Source: HGM04593 sp045657945 (GTDB lineage: Bacteria > Bacteroidota > Bacteroidia > Bacteroidales > Bacteroidaceae). Taken from it: a stretch of DNA of 44,792 bases. A program made the position numbers and the translations under genes. Each line of letters begins with the position of its first letter. Within the stretch, counting starts at the first letter, position 1. Under the pieces are notes generated by a model. The model worked only from the letters and a program-made list of their open reading frames with translations. It was not told where the DNA came from and did no database searches. This document shows, piece by piece, positions 1-9,392 of the stretch. The stretch spans positions 1-44,792 of the forward strand of contig JAZOUB010000004.1 of assembly GCA_045657945.1 (NCBI GenBank). The letters run 5' to 3'.

Positions 1-126
1 CTACGGATAATTACCACATGTGGTAATCGACAAGGCTTGCAGCGATTGGTCGCACGAAGCGTGGGCGAAGCTCACGCCGGGCGGGTCGCGATAAGCAAGG
101 CTTGTCAATCTTCGAGGCCCGTAGGC
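1..126. other. Hairpin-rich gene-free left edge
   Basis: No gene is visible. There is a perfect 18-nt palindrome at 10-27 (ATTACCACA and its complement). GACAAGGCTTGC at 29-40 is mirrored, with one mismatch, by GCAAGGCTTGTC near 97-108, enclosing a GC-rich stretch that contains CACG-AAG-CGTG. This could be the edge of an intergenic repeat or of a structured RNA cut by the window; the sequence does not decide between them. Confidence 0.3.
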
Positions 127-156
127 AAAAAAAATTAGAACCCGATAGAGTTCTAA
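127..156 (-). terminator. Rho-independent terminator of the tRNA operon
   Basis: On the minus strand, GTTCTAA-type arms (150-156 and 135-141, 7 bp) are followed directly by a run of eight T (127-134). It lies 7 nt after the last tRNA-Glu and is a textbook intrinsic terminator for the Ser-Glu-Glu operon. Confidence 0.85.
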
Positions 157-162
157 CCGAAG

Positions 163-234
163 TAGCGCCTACGGGAATCGAACCCGTGTTCCATGCGTGA
201 GAGGCATGTGTCCTAGCCACTAGACGAAAGCGCC
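163..234 (-). tRNA. tRNA-Glu (anticodon CTC), copy 2 of 2
   Basis: Cloverleaf readable on the minus strand, 72 nt without encoded CCA. Anticodon stem CATGC/GCATG encloses loop CTCTCAC, giving anticodon CTC (codon GAG). The D-arm TCGTCTAGTGGCTAGGAC and T-arm GGTTCGAATCC are canonical for Glu. The acceptor is GGCGCTT/AGGCGCT, so the first pair would be G-U. It is identical to the copy at 281-352 and is the last gene of the operon. Confidence 0.95.
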
Positions 235-280
235 ATAATTTCAAATTTGCTACTTTTATGCTCTTTAACTTTGAGCTTTG

Positions 281-352
281 TAGCGCCTACGGGAATCGAA
301 CCCGTGTTCCATGCGTGAGAGGCATGTGTCCTAGCCACTAGACGAAAGCGCC
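281..352 (-). tRNA. tRNA-Glu (anticodon CTC), copy 1 of 2
   Basis: Same 72-nt sequence as the tRNA at 163-234, including anticodon loop CTCTCAC and the canonical T-arm. A 46-nt A/T-rich spacer separates the two copies, and 15 nt separate this one from tRNA-Ser. Identical tandem copies suggest a recent duplication or gene conversion. Confidence 0.95.
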
Positions 353-367
353 ATTTGCAAAAATAAG

Positions 368-454
368 CGGAAGCTGGGGGATTCGAACCCCCGGTACGGT
401 TACCCGTACGGCAGTTTAGCAAACTGCTGGTTTCAGCCACTCACCCAAACTTCC
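368..454 (-). tRNA. tRNA-Ser (anticodon GCT)
   Basis: An 87-nt class II tRNA on the minus strand. The acceptor GGAAGTT/AGCTTCC is not fully paired, which is tolerable. The anticodon stem GCAGT/ACTGC with loop TTGCTAA gives GCT, reading serine AGC/AGU codons. A long variable arm (GTACGGGTAACCGTAC) and T-arm GGGTTCGAATCCC are present. It is the first gene of the operon. Confidence 0.95.
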
Positions 455-492
455 TTGTTGTAATTAGCTTACTCCGCTCTTATTTTGCGGTG

Positions 493-523
493 CAAAGGTA
501 GCACTTTACATTGGGATTCACAA
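493..523 (-). promoter_or_regulatory. Promoter of the tRNA operon
   Basis: On the minus strand TACCTTTG (493-500) matches the Bacteroidetes -7 box TAnnTTTG. A TTG (521-523) lies exactly 20 bp upstream as the -33 element. Transcription would start near 488, about 35 nt before tRNA-Ser. Confidence 0.75.
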
Positions 524-618
524 GCGTTCTGCCAATTATTTTTCAAAAAAGTTTATTTTGCCGTTTAATCACCATTGAGACAAACAGAGAAAGGAACAGT
601 GTAGGGATAACATTTTCG

Positions 619-778
619 TAACTTTGCCATGTAATGACGAAAGGCCCAAAAGGGCGAAAAGGAGATAAAGGACTGCAAGGCAGGCTTGCCCGATAGTTGC
701 TGCTTGTGATGTGCGGGCAAACCCCGCCACAACACTCTATAAAACAAGGGGCGAACCACTCGGTTCACCCCTTTATTG
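619..778 (+). ncRNA. Possible small RNA between the tRNA operon and the GH89 gene
   Basis: A plus-strand TAACTTTG (619-626) matches the -7 box. It is followed by about 145 nt with no credible reading frame that contains a GCGGG/CCCGC hairpin near 714-728. The stretch ends in the hairpin GGGGCGAACC/GGTTCACCCC (748-771, one mismatch) with TTTATT. No -33 TTG is seen at the right distance, and the same hairpin also serves as terminator for the minus-strand GH89 gene, so an RNA here is only a possibility. Confidence 0.25.
737..771 (-). terminator. Terminator of the GH89 operon
   Basis: On the minus strand a 10-position stem with one mismatch (arms 762-771 and 748-757) is followed by a T-rich tract (737-747). 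It lies 44 nt after the GH89 stop codon. A second small hairpin (ACGCGA at 781-786 with TCGCGT at 793-798) lies between stop and terminator. Confidence 0.65.
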
Positions 779-814
779 CTACGCGAAAAACCTCGCGTTA
801 TAGTTCCAGGTCAA

Positions 815-3800
815 TTACTTAATCCAAACCTTTTCTCCATCTACGATGTAGAAACCAGGCTCTGTAATCTCGGTGAGTTTGCGACCCTGGAGATCGTAAA
901 TAGCTTTTACCTCTCCGTTTTCCGTTTTCACCTCGTCAATACCTGTAGAGCCCTCTATGCGGAAGCTGTAAGATGAAGCAGGAGAAGCGTTGTCCTCAAT
1001 CCTCAAGTAACACTTGTTGGCATCGCACTTAACATAACCGTTTCCTGCGCCAACATAAGCACAATTCGCATTATACTCATCCTGCATCCAGTAGAATTTC
1101 TCATTACCGTTGTACTTCACAAGCAGATAAACTCTTGCGCCCGCTACAGGAATGGCTGTTGTTCTAATCTTACCCTCGAACAGATTGCTGCCCACAGCTG
1201 CTACATCCTCCTTTGCAAGGTCAAATGCAAGTTCAAGTCTTGTAGTCTTGGTATCATCGGCACGATGCAGCAGAACAGCTGTATTCTTTGGAATGTTAGT
1301 TTCAACAGGTGTCAGATTAACGGTCTTGCCGTCAATTCCGGCAGCGACATAAGCCTCCACACCGGCAGGAATCTTCACTGCGAACGGCAGGTACATTGTA
1401 GCCCACATGTTACCGTCTGCAATAGTTGTTGCAAAACTTACAGTAGCATCCTCAACCTCCTCCAAATACCAGTCAGTTGACCAGCCGGTGCTCTGTGTCT
1501 TGGCTGTAGACTGTGTGAATGTTGTATTTCCGGCAGCATCAATAGTCACTGCAAGATTATTTTCACCGCTTGTCAATGTCAAGGCACCATTTGCAACACC
1601 GGCAGAGAGTGTATAAACCGCCGCATCCTCTGTTACAGCCTGCCATCCAAGCGCTGCGGTACCCAATGCACTCGCAAAGGTAAAGCCAGCATCACCGGCA
1701 GCGGTACAAACCCACAAGTCAGTATTGTCTGTTGCGACAGCAGTAGAGAATGTCAAGCCTGTTGTACCATTCACAAGATAGTGGTTCTGATATTCAGCAA
1801 CCACATTGCTTACATAACTCTTAATGCGGTAAGCCTTGCCAACCTCTGGGAGTACAAGTTCAACCTCGGGCTCAACAGGTGCATTGTCATAGATTACGGC
1901 ACCTCTGTTCTCTGGAAGCTGCATCCAAGCACTATTGGCAGTAGCGGCAGTAGCGGCAGTCACAAGGTTGAACACTGTTTGGTCATCGCTGACAGCAAGC
2001 TGATAGTTGTTTGCATCGGCAGCAAGCGTTGTCTTGTATGTAGTACCCTTGAGTACAGAACCGGTTACAGCACCCTTTACACCATCATCAGTGAGAGTAA
2101 CACCGAATACATAAGTACCGGGGTTAGCCTTTACAACGACAGGGGTATTCTTTGCAAGCACCTCACCGGCTGTTGCAATGGCAGTAGCCTCGTACTCGTA
2201 ATGGGTTCCGTTCAATGTAATGTCATCCACTGCAATGTCATACACTGTGACACCGCTTGGCAACACGGCATTGAATGCAAGGTTCAATGTAGCTACACCG
2301 TCCTGGGGAACAGTGAAGTAATAGTCGAGTTGTGCAAGGTCTGTCACCTCGTCAATTGTCCAGGTAGAGGCATTGCCCACAGAGGCACCCCAACCTACAA
2401 TACAATCATTGTCGTCCTGAGCGTGCATTGGGTCTGCATCACCAATCTTGAGAGTTACCTGACCATCGGCTATACCGGCAATCTTCACAACTTGCGCCTC
2501 GGCCTCAGTACCCAAATGGTCGGCATTCTTACCAAATGACTTCACATAAAGACCTGTGTGCAGGTTCTTCATCTTGTACTCGCCCTGTGTTGCAGTAGTC
2601 TCGAACTGGAAAGCAGCAAGTGTCTTGATTGCGATGTCATTGAAATTATGGTACACAAGATCCTTGTGGTCATAGTTGTTGTGCGATGGCTGTACCTCGG
2701 CATATGTATGTACATACTGTCCCTTGCAATAAGCATTGGTTGCAGCAGATACAATGTAGTACACCTTTCCCGGGTCGGCTGCGTTGTAAGCGAGCACCTC
2801 GTTTGCAGCGCGCAAAGCCTTGTATGCAGCATAGCACTCATCGCTTGCGCTTGTATTGTCGGCTGCTTCAAGAGCCGCAGCAGCAGTGTATGCCTCGCGA
2901 TACTCCTTGCCACCTGTGTAAAGACCTACGCTTGTACCACCATAGATGTTTGTACCGTCGGTCATTGTAGCCTTTATGTCGCACATTTGATAGAAACGGG
3001 CGTTATCGTTTGCGAACTCAGCCTCAACAAACTTGAAAAGTGAACCACCATCAGTGTCTGGGCTACCGCTCCAGAATCCCATCTTATTGCCTTCACCACC
3101 ATTGTTGCTGAAGTAGTTGCTACCATCGCGTGCTTGAATGTTAAAGTAGCCGTCTGCGCGAGAGACGAACTTCCACTCATAGAAAGCCTTTTCACCTTTC
3201 TTAACAGCCCACACCTTTGCAGGCGAGTTGCCGGTATTATCGGCACTCAGCACCTTGCCGTCGGCATTGTATGGGTGTATTGTCACGCCATTTGTGCTAC
3301 CCATAAAGTACCAAGCCTGCCAACTGCTGTTGTCAGCTTTACCTTGCACGGCAACCATACCGGTGGGTTCGTCATAGCCCAACACCTTTGAACCGTCATT
3401 TGCACGCTTGATGATGACCTTGTACAACACCGGATTTTCCTCGTCAGTAGTGAGTTTCACAGGAATTGCAGCCTCAAGAAGAGCCTTCAATGTGTCGTAT
3501 GCACTCTGCAATTCAGTTTTCGCAGCCTGCATTTCGGCAGCTGTTGTGCCAAAATCATAGACGGCCTGTGCATCCAACATTGCATCGTAACCGGTTGCAG
3601 CCTGCTCGTTGGTAATTCCGGCCTCAAGATAAGAGTATACATCGGCTGTAGATGTCATAAAGTAGAGTTCAAACTCGCCCATATGCCAATAGGTTCTCTC
3701 AGCAGCTACCTTGAAACGCAAATAACGGTAAGGCTGACCGCAGTCGAACACTGCTGACTTGAACTCTTTGTTTGTAGCCTGTGGCAAGTTACTGTTCTCG

Positions 3801-6800
3801 GTGTGGATTTCGGTGTAGTTCTGCTTGTCATTGCTACCCATCACAGTTATGGCATCGGGGAAATCATTAGAACAATTTGTACGTGTGTGATAAGCAAACT
3901 GCATCATTGTGTACATATTGTCGGCGCCCAAGTCAACCTCAATGTAGTGATAGCCCTCGGCAGTACTTACGCTGTGCCAGTTCGAGTGGAAGAAGTTGTT
4001 GTCATTACCCTTGATTCCGTCTACAAGGTGATGAATACTACCTTCGGCTGTATCGGCATTGTTTGTCCAAAGATAATTTACGGCATTTGCATCTTGTGTC
4101 TGCAATGCAATCTTGTTTGCCTTGCCAACAGGGTTGTATGTAGCGACAAGTGAGGTAAGAGTCTCCATCTCCTCAATGAGTGCAGCAAGAGCGCGGCTGT
4201 CGGCACCTTTCTCCTTACCTTCGGGCATACAAACAAGCACATCACTTGAATTGTAAAGGCCGCCGTCCTGAGCTACATAGTAATTCTCGCAATATCCGTC
4301 AATAGCAATCTTGTCAAGATTTCTACAGCCGCTGAAAGGATTGACAACCTCTTTATCCATTATCTTGAAGCTTGTTATATCCAAGCCTTTAGGAATACGG
4401 GCACAGAATGCCGAGATATTGTCAACAGTAAAAGCAAACTCGGTACTGGTCTGTATCGCACCCTCGGAGTTTGTAACAGCTATCACTGCCTTGCCGGTTC
4501 CCTTATTTTCAAAAGTAACGGTAAAGTTAGACACCTTGCCAATTGTATGCTCCTTGAAATAGTCGTCGCCAAGACCCGATGCCGGAGAACGCAAATGCCA
4601 TCCTCGCGAATCCTGCTTTGCAGTTGTCAAGTAGAGCAACTCAGCTCCACCCCAGGTGCTGCCTGGACAGAGCAAGAAACTACCCCACTGGTTATATGAA
4701 GAAACGCCGTCAGAGCTATATTTAATCTCAATCTTCCAGTGTTCGCTATTCTTCAGTACAAGCCCTTTAAGATCAATAACCTGAGTCAATTCGCTAGGAC
4801 TGTTATCGCTATTATCGACCGGAGTATTTTCACCCTTCAACGATGATTCAAAAATAACATTGCTACCCAGGAACTCCATTGTATTTGGCAATGTAATTGA
4901 CCACAAATCCGTGTTATTGTTGAACAGGTCGTTGTCAAAGCCGGCAACTGTCAACTGCTCGCCAAGAACCTCAACGGTTGCGGGAATAACAAGGTCGTTA
5001 ACACCACTCTGGCGCACTTTGGTAAAAACAATCACATCGGGGGTAGAAACCTCGACAAAAACATAATCGGTAGTAAAATCCTCGGACGACTGGTTGTGAG
5101 TCCTATCCGACTGGTCAAAGCCTGTGCCATCGTCCTTTGTCACCAAATATTTGCTATCACTTACCGAGTAGATTGTAATTCCCTCATACTTTGTATCACC
5201 TGTACCAAGTTTGAAGTCGTATCCCCAAGTCTGCAAGCCTTTGTGCGCGAGGTACTTTGTAGGGTCACCAACATTCTGGAATGTATAGTTCTCGCCATTA
5301 ACCTCGCAGAGCCATATATAGCTCGCATCGCCGACAGCTGTACCCAAGCCAAGTGAACCACCATTATTGTAGAGATAACGGTTTACATACTCGCCGTCAT
5401 TTGTAGGGCGTGTAGGAGCATAGATATAATACTTTTTGCCGGCCTCGGGTTTTACACCGTTTGCAAGCTTTGTTGTAACAACATCGCTGCCCGGCTGTGT
5501 GCGATACTCAATCTGCCAGCCGTCGATTTCAAGGAACTTGCGGAAACGGGCTGTGTAGGTAGCATCCTCGCGGGCGTACATTGTGTGCTCGAGTTCAGTA
5601 GTGATCAAGCGGCCATACTGGTCGTACCAACCGAGGAACTCAACATCCTCGCTTGCCTTTGTGGCACGCAAGTACATAGGAATGTTGGCACTAACGTTAT
5701 ACTCTTTAAAAGTCTCTGTAGTGGGTGTTTCATCGGTCCACACCTCGACAGTTCCCCACTCGTCGCTGTTTGTCTTTACGGTAATGTGCGCTGCCTTGTC
5801 GCTCTTTTCGGTTACGTTGATAACCACCTCGTAACACATACGGTTGAGTTCGCCCTTTGAGTTGAACGCTTTTGTTGTGCTGTTGTATTGATTACCCCAA
5901 GCACTGTCGAAACGCATACGCAAGTGAGTGATACCCGTTGGAGCATCGTATGGAAGTATCACCTGGAAACTGCCGCTGCGGACAGCCGAGTTGTCGGCAT
6001 TTCTTGTACCCACAACCTTTACAAGCTCACCCTCCTCTTCAAAGTTACCATCGCCATCAAAGTCCATATAGGCTGACATAAAGCATTTTGTCAGATTCTG
6101 TGTTCCATTATCTGTCCAAGTGATTGTAAAACTTGCGCCCTGTGGAACATCAATAATCTGCGGTATTGTGGTAAAGAGACTTGTTGGTGCTGCGGATGTA
6201 GCATCATATATGGTCTCTGCTTCGCGGTTATGATAAGCGAAATCTATTTTGCTTACATACTGGTTGTTTGTAACAGCTTCACTCAAGCCGCCTGCTGTCA
6301 TACTGGGAACGCCCCACTTGTCCTGAATGAAGTTTGCAGTGAAAGTAGCCTCTTCCTTGCCATAGTAGATGAATGGATTGTCGTTGCTGACCACCTCGCC
6401 GTCCTTTGTCCAGTTCTCGAAGTTGTAACCGGTGTTTGCAGTTGCTGTAATCTTCACAGCATCGGTATTTGTGATTGAAAGCTCACTTGTACCCTCAATA
6501 GCTACAGAACCGTTTTCACCGGCAACGGCTGTTACGGTACGCGCATCGGTAATATCCTCAATGAGTGCGAGGTTGAATGTGATTACAGTGCCGTCGCTAT
6601 AAGTAACCTTTGCTGTTGTCTTTCCAATGGCAGCATCGGCAGGGATTGTCACGTTGTTACCGTTGGCAGTGAGTGTCTCACCGTTACCGGCGTTACCGTC
6701 GTTGTTAAGGTCAATCCAAACCGAAGAGATTGTAACCTCCTTGCCAATGATGAGAGGAAGTTCTACCTCCTGGCCACGATAAACCTCGGGGATGGCCATA

Positions 6801-9184
6801 CTCCTGGTGGCGTTGCTTGCTACACCCATAGGGAAGATATAGTTCTTTTCTATGCCTTTTACGCGACCGAAGTATTTGCCGAAAGTTTCAACAGCCTTCT
6901 CTGTAGCTGTCATATCGTTGGGGATAACCACCTGTGAGTAGTCACTCGCAAGATTATATGTATTGTTGAAATCGACAGTCCAGGGGTATTCGAAACCTCC
7001 ATACCAGCCACCGTCGAACGAGCCACCGTTGGTTGTGAAGAATTTCTCCCAACGTTTGTAGTGGAAGTCCTTTATAAGACCTGCCCAACAGCGGTTCGAA
7101 TAGTCGTGGAGAGCACAATCTTGGTTTGCCCACACTGTTACTTGGGTACGAGCGTTCCACTCGAGCCAGTTGCGGTCGTTTTCAGTTGTACCGGCAACCT
7201 CGTCGGCTATGTTACGTGCAAGGCTCGTCCAACGCTCGAGTTTGAAACCTTCATCATAGGAGAGCATTGTATCAAGGTCGAGCATCAACTGCAGATAGAG
7301 AGTATAAAGGCGTGTGTATTCGTCGGTATTTTTACTATCGTATGCAACCTTGATAAGAGGGAGCAGTTCGGCCGCATAGTCCACCATAGCTTGGCGAATA
7401 GCATCGATAACATCGTAGTTGTAGTTGGCGATACCATCCTCTGTTGTAACAAGGTCGGCGATTGAGATTAGCTGGTCGGCTGCAAGACGCACATCCTGTG
7501 TATCCCAGTAGATTGCTGAAGTACTCCAAGAAGAGACACTGTTTACAGTCCAGTTAGGACGAGCAAGAATAATCGCCTCCGATGTACCCTGCTGGTTCAC
7601 TTTACAGTCCCAAACAGATTTTTTGAGGTTCTTCAAAGCCTCAAGAGCTATATCATTTTCCACACCATAGCGTGAATAAGCATAATCCTTCAACCACTCA
7701 TCGGCTGTGGGGCGGTTGTTCACATCCATCCACGGAAGCTCAAAGAGCATATCATAGAGAACGGGGTTAGTCTCTGTACCCTCGGGGGTGGCACCTATAC
7801 CCTGGCAGTTATTGTTCTTTGCAAGGGCTTCAAAGTAACCATCCATAGTGGTCTGCAAGCGACCGTGCATACCACTGCGGCCACCGAAGTTGTGGAGCAT
7901 ACAGTAGATATAAGGGCGACCATTGTAATAGGTTGTTCTCCATTTTGCAGCATTGTCTGCATAGATGTTATCGGCAAAAAGGTCGAGAGCAATAAAGCGG
8001 TCGCCATAACTGCTCATTGCGCTGAAGGCTCCGGTTACAGGAGTTCCCTGCCAATATTGTATAATCCATTTAGGCAACTCAGGAGCATTGAATTTTGCTC
8101 TCTCCTCGGCTGTTTCCAAAGCATAGCAACGGTCGAGATGCGACATTATATTGGGATATAATACGTCGGCTGCGACAGGAGCACTCATCTCGTGGAAGGG
8201 GTCGATACTGTAAAATTCCGATATACCCATAACATCGTGCAGATGTTTGTAGTAGACATCGGCAAGCTTCTTGTAGCTATTGGTTGAAGGATTTACCACA
8301 CCGGGGTGAGGGAAATTACTTGCCCAACTTCCAACTGTTACAACATCGCCTCCACTAAAACCATCGATTGTTGTGTAGCCTGTGAGACACTTGGGTACCT
8401 GGCCGCTAAAGCCGGGGATAACGGGCTGCATACCAAGCTCACGCATACGTTGCATCATATTGCGGCAGAGTTGCTCCTGGCGAGTGTACCACCAGTCGGG
8501 GTTACCGTCCATTTCTACGCCTGTTGAGGAAGAGTTGATGGTGCTGCCCCAACCCTCAAGGTTGTTCATCGCAAACCAAGCCATAAAACCTGGGCCGGCG
8601 ATGTAGTCGTTGATGTCGGCCTCGGTAACACCAATTTCGCGAAGGAAGTTGCGTGTAACGACCTCGAGACCCACAAGGTTCAACGGGGCATTGATACCGT
8701 GGAGAGCCATCCAGTCAATCTCTTTCTGCCAACGGTCCCAAGTCCAGAAGGCCATAGAGTAAGAGAAAGTACAAGTGTTGAAGTCGTAACGGTAAGTAGT
8801 GTTACAAACGTGTTTCTCATCTGTTCCGGGGAGAGGCAACTCAACCTGTGAAAGGTCGGTTGTGAGGTTGTTCCAGGTGAGGTTAATGTGTGCATAGTGG
8901 TTCAAGTACCAGTTGATACCTGTTGCCACCGACAGCTGTGTGTTACCCTTGATACAGGGCTTGCCGTTGCCCGGAGCAATGATGAACACATCCTTGCCGT
9001 CCTGGGCGAGGCTTGCATCAATCACAATCTCGAACCTGTCGGCTGCGCCGTCGCCACCAATACGGTTAAGCAATCCGGTGATTGCCTCTTGTGGCGTTGC
9101 AACCGGTGCCTGTGCTGTTGCGGTCTCAATTGAGAACAGCGCCACAAGCGCGAGCATCAATGTCAGAAAAAAGTTCTTTTTCAT
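815..9184 (-). CDS. Secreted multidomain GH89 alpha-N-acetylglucosaminidase (2789 aa)
   Basis: Predicted exo-enzyme removing terminal alpha-linked N-acetylglucosamine from glycans such as mucin O-glycans or heparan-type chains. Signal peptide at 1-24 (cleavage after TATA). The GH89 module occupies about 30-790: an N-terminal alpha/beta domain, then a TIM barrel opening with YRYDFNTCTFSYS near 131. E332 in DPFHEM and E468 in TPEGTE align with the two catalytic glutamates of NAGLU/CpGH89. Downstream I read an InlB-like repeat (about 880-955), a GEVED-like domain (960-1125), another InlB-like repeat (1130-1215), a ricin-like module (1245-1380), BspA-like LRR fragments (1390-1440 and 1610-1660) split by a LamG-like insert, an F5/8C domain (1690-1845), and a long region without clear assignment. 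The C-terminus carries YDLQGRK and ends GFYIVDGEKVWIK. It is the last gene of a three-gene operon and far longer than typical GH89 enzymes. Domain calls beyond GH89 and F5/8C are tentative. Confidence 0.9.
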   Translation of the reverse strand: MKKNFFLTLMLALVALFSIETATAQAPVATPQEAITGLLNRIGGDGAADRFEIVIDASLAQDGKDVFIIAPGNGKPCIKGNTQLSVATGINWYLNHYAHINLTWNNLTTDLSQVELPLPGTDEKHVCNTTYRYDFNTCTFSYSMAFWTWDRWQKEIDWMALHGINAPLNLVGLEVVTRNFLREIGVTEADINDYIAGPGFMAWFAMNNLEGWGSTINSSSTGVEMDGNPDWWYTRQEQLCRNMMQRMRELGMQPVIPGFSGQVPKCLTGYTTIDGFSGGDVVTVGSWASNFPHPGVVNPSTNSYKKLADVYYKHLHDVMGISEFYSIDPFHEMSAPVAADVLYPNIMSHLDRCYALETAEERAKFNAPELPKWIIQYWQGTPVTGAFSAMSSYGDRFIALDLFADNIYADNAAKWRTTYYNGRPYIYCMLHNFGGRSGMHGRLQTTMDGYFEALAKNNNCQGIGATPEGTETNPVLYDMLFELPWMDVNNRPTADEWLKDYAYSRYGVENDIALEALKNLKKSVWDCKVNQQGTSEAIILARPNWTVNSVSSWSTSAIYWDTQDVRLAADQLISIADLVTTEDGIANYNYDVIDAIRQAMVDYAAELLPLIKVAYDSKNTDEYTRLYTLYLQLMLDLDTMLSYDEGFKLERWTSLARNIADEVAGTTENDRNWLEWNARTQVTVWANQDCALHDYSNRCWAGLIKDFHYKRWEKFFTTNGGSFDGGWYGGFEYPWTVDFNNTYNLASDYSQVVIPNDMTATEKAVETFGKYFGRVKGIEKNYIFPMGVASNATRSMAIPEVYRGQEVELPLIIGKEVTISSVWIDLNNDGNAGNGETLTANGNNVTIPADAAIGKTTAKVTYSDGTVITFNLALIEDITDARTVTAVAGENGSVAIEGTSELSITNTDAVKITATANTGYNFENWTKDGEVVSNDNPFIYYGKEEATFTANFIQDKWGVPSMTAGGLSEAVTNNQYVSKIDFAYHNREAETIYDATSAAPTSLFTTIPQIIDVPQGASFTITWTDNGTQNLTKCFMSAYMDFDGDGNFEEEGELVKVVGTRNADNSAVRSGSFQVILPYDAPTGITHLRMRFDSAWGNQYNSTTKAFNSKGELNRMCYEVVINVTEKSDKAAHITVKTNSDEWGTVEVWTDETPTTETFKEYNVSANIPMYLRATKASEDVEFLGWYDQYGRLITTELEHTMYAREDATYTARFRKFLEIDGWQIEYRTQPGSDVVTTKLANGVKPEAGKKYYIYAPTRPTNDGEYVNRYLYNNGGSLGLGTAVGDASYIWLCEVNGENYTFQNVGDPTKYLAHKGLQTWGYDFKLGTGDTKYEGITIYSVSDSKYLVTKDDGTGFDQSDRTHNQSSEDFTTDYVFVEVSTPDVIVFTKVRQSGVNDLVIPATVEVLGEQLTVAGFDNDLFNNNTDLWSITLPNTMEFLGSNVIFESSLKGENTPVDNSDNSPSELTQVIDLKGLVLKNSEHWKIEIKYSSDGVSSYNQWGSFLLCPGSTWGGAELLYLTTAKQDSRGWHLRSPASGLGDDYFKEHTIGKVSNFTVTFENKGTGKAVIAVTNSEGAIQTSTEFAFTVDNISAFCARIPKGLDITSFKIMDKEVVNPFSGCRNLDKIAIDGYCENYYVAQDGGLYNSSDVLVCMPEGKEKGADSRALAALIEEMETLTSLVATYNPVGKANKIALQTQDANAVNYLWTNNADTAEGSIHHLVDGIKGNDNNFFHSNWHSVSTAEGYHYIEVDLGADNMYTMMQFAYHTRTNCSNDFPDAITVMGSNDKQNYTEIHTENSNLPQATNKEFKSAVFDCGQPYRYLRFKVAAERTYWHMGEFELYFMTSTADVYSYLEAGITNEQAATGYDAMLDAQAVYDFGTTAAEMQAAKTELQSAYDTLKALLEAAIPVKLTTDEENPVLYKVIIKRANDGSKVLGYDEPTGMVAVQGKADNSSWQAWYFMGSTNGVTIHPYNADGKVLSADNTGNSPAKVWAVKKGEKAFYEWKFVSRADGYFNIQARDGSNYFSNNGGEGNKMGFWSGSPDTDGGSLFKFVEAEFANDNARFYQMCDIKATMTDGTNIYGGTSVGLYTGGKEYREAYTAAAALEAADNTSASDECYAAYKALRAANEVLAYNAADPGKVYYIVSAATNAYCKGQYVHTYAEVQPSHNNYDHKDLVYHNFNDIAIKTLAAFQFETTATQGEYKMKNLHTGLYVKSFGKNADHLGTEAEAQVVKIAGIADGQVTLKIGDADPMHAQDDNDCIVGWGASVGNASTWTIDEVTDLAQLDYYFTVPQDGVATLNLAFNAVLPSGVTVYDIAVDDITLNGTHYEYEATAIATAGEVLAKNTPVVVKANPGTYVFGVTLTDDGVKGAVTGSVLKGTTYKTTLAADANNYQLAVSDDQTVFNLVTAATAATANSAWMQLPENRGAVIYDNAPVEPEVELVLPEVGKAYRIKSYVSNVVAEYQNHYLVNGTTGLTFSTAVATDNTDLWVCTAAGDAGFTFASALGTAALGWQAVTEDAAVYTLSAGVANGALTLTSGENNLAVTIDAAGNTTFTQSTAKTQSTGWSTDWYLEEVEDATVSFATTIADGNMWATMYLPFAVKIPAGVEAYVAAGIDGKTVNLTPVETNIPKNTAVLLHRADDTKTTRLELAFDLAKEDVAAVGSNLFEGKIRTTAIPVAGARVYLLVKYNGNEKFYWMQDEYNANCAYVGAGNGYVKCDANKCYLRIEDNASPASSYSFRIEGSTGIDEVKTENGEVKAIYDLQGRKLTEITEPGFYIVDGEKVWIK

Positions 9185-9204
9185 ATTATTGGTTATTTAA
9201 TTAT

Positions 9205-9363
9205 TTACATTCCTTCCCAAATGTTTTCCCAGTCGCCACGCGACTCACCGCTCCACTGTTCAGTATCATCAACCTGTTCATCACTCTTGCTCAATGCAAG
9301 CATGCTCAAAGTGCCTACTTCAACAATCTCGGCAACAGGTGATATATATTCTTTCTTTTCCAT
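9205..9363 (-). CDS. Small acidic peptide in the GH89 operon (52 aa)
   Basis: The peptide begins MEKKEYISPVAEIVEVG and has a short hydrophobic LSMLALS stretch near 18-24. Its C-terminal half is acidic and tryptophan-containing (DDTEQW, RGDWENIWEGM). I chose the ATG at 9361-9363 because GAGGAA lies about 8 nt upstream. An in-frame ATG at 9391-9393 would give 62 aa and overlaps the stop of the upstream gene as TGATG, so coupled translation from there is possible. It sits 20 nt before the GH89 gene. Short peptides with an ISP/IEV-like N-terminus and an acidic Trp tail are, from memory, common uncharacterised proteins in Bacteroidales. No function can be assigned, and no modification enzyme or exporter is adjacent. 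Confidence 0.65.
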   Translation of the reverse strand: MEKKEYISPVAEIVEVGTLSMLALSKSDEQVDDTEQWSGESRGDWENIWEGM

Positions 9364-9392
9364 AATAAATTCCTCAAATTTCAAGAACAACA

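Noticed and set aside
1781..2539. Long plus-strand frame (about 250 codons) inside the GH89 gene, and many similar antisense frames
   Set aside because: Shadows of the minus-strand reading frame; no start context, promoter or family resemblance.
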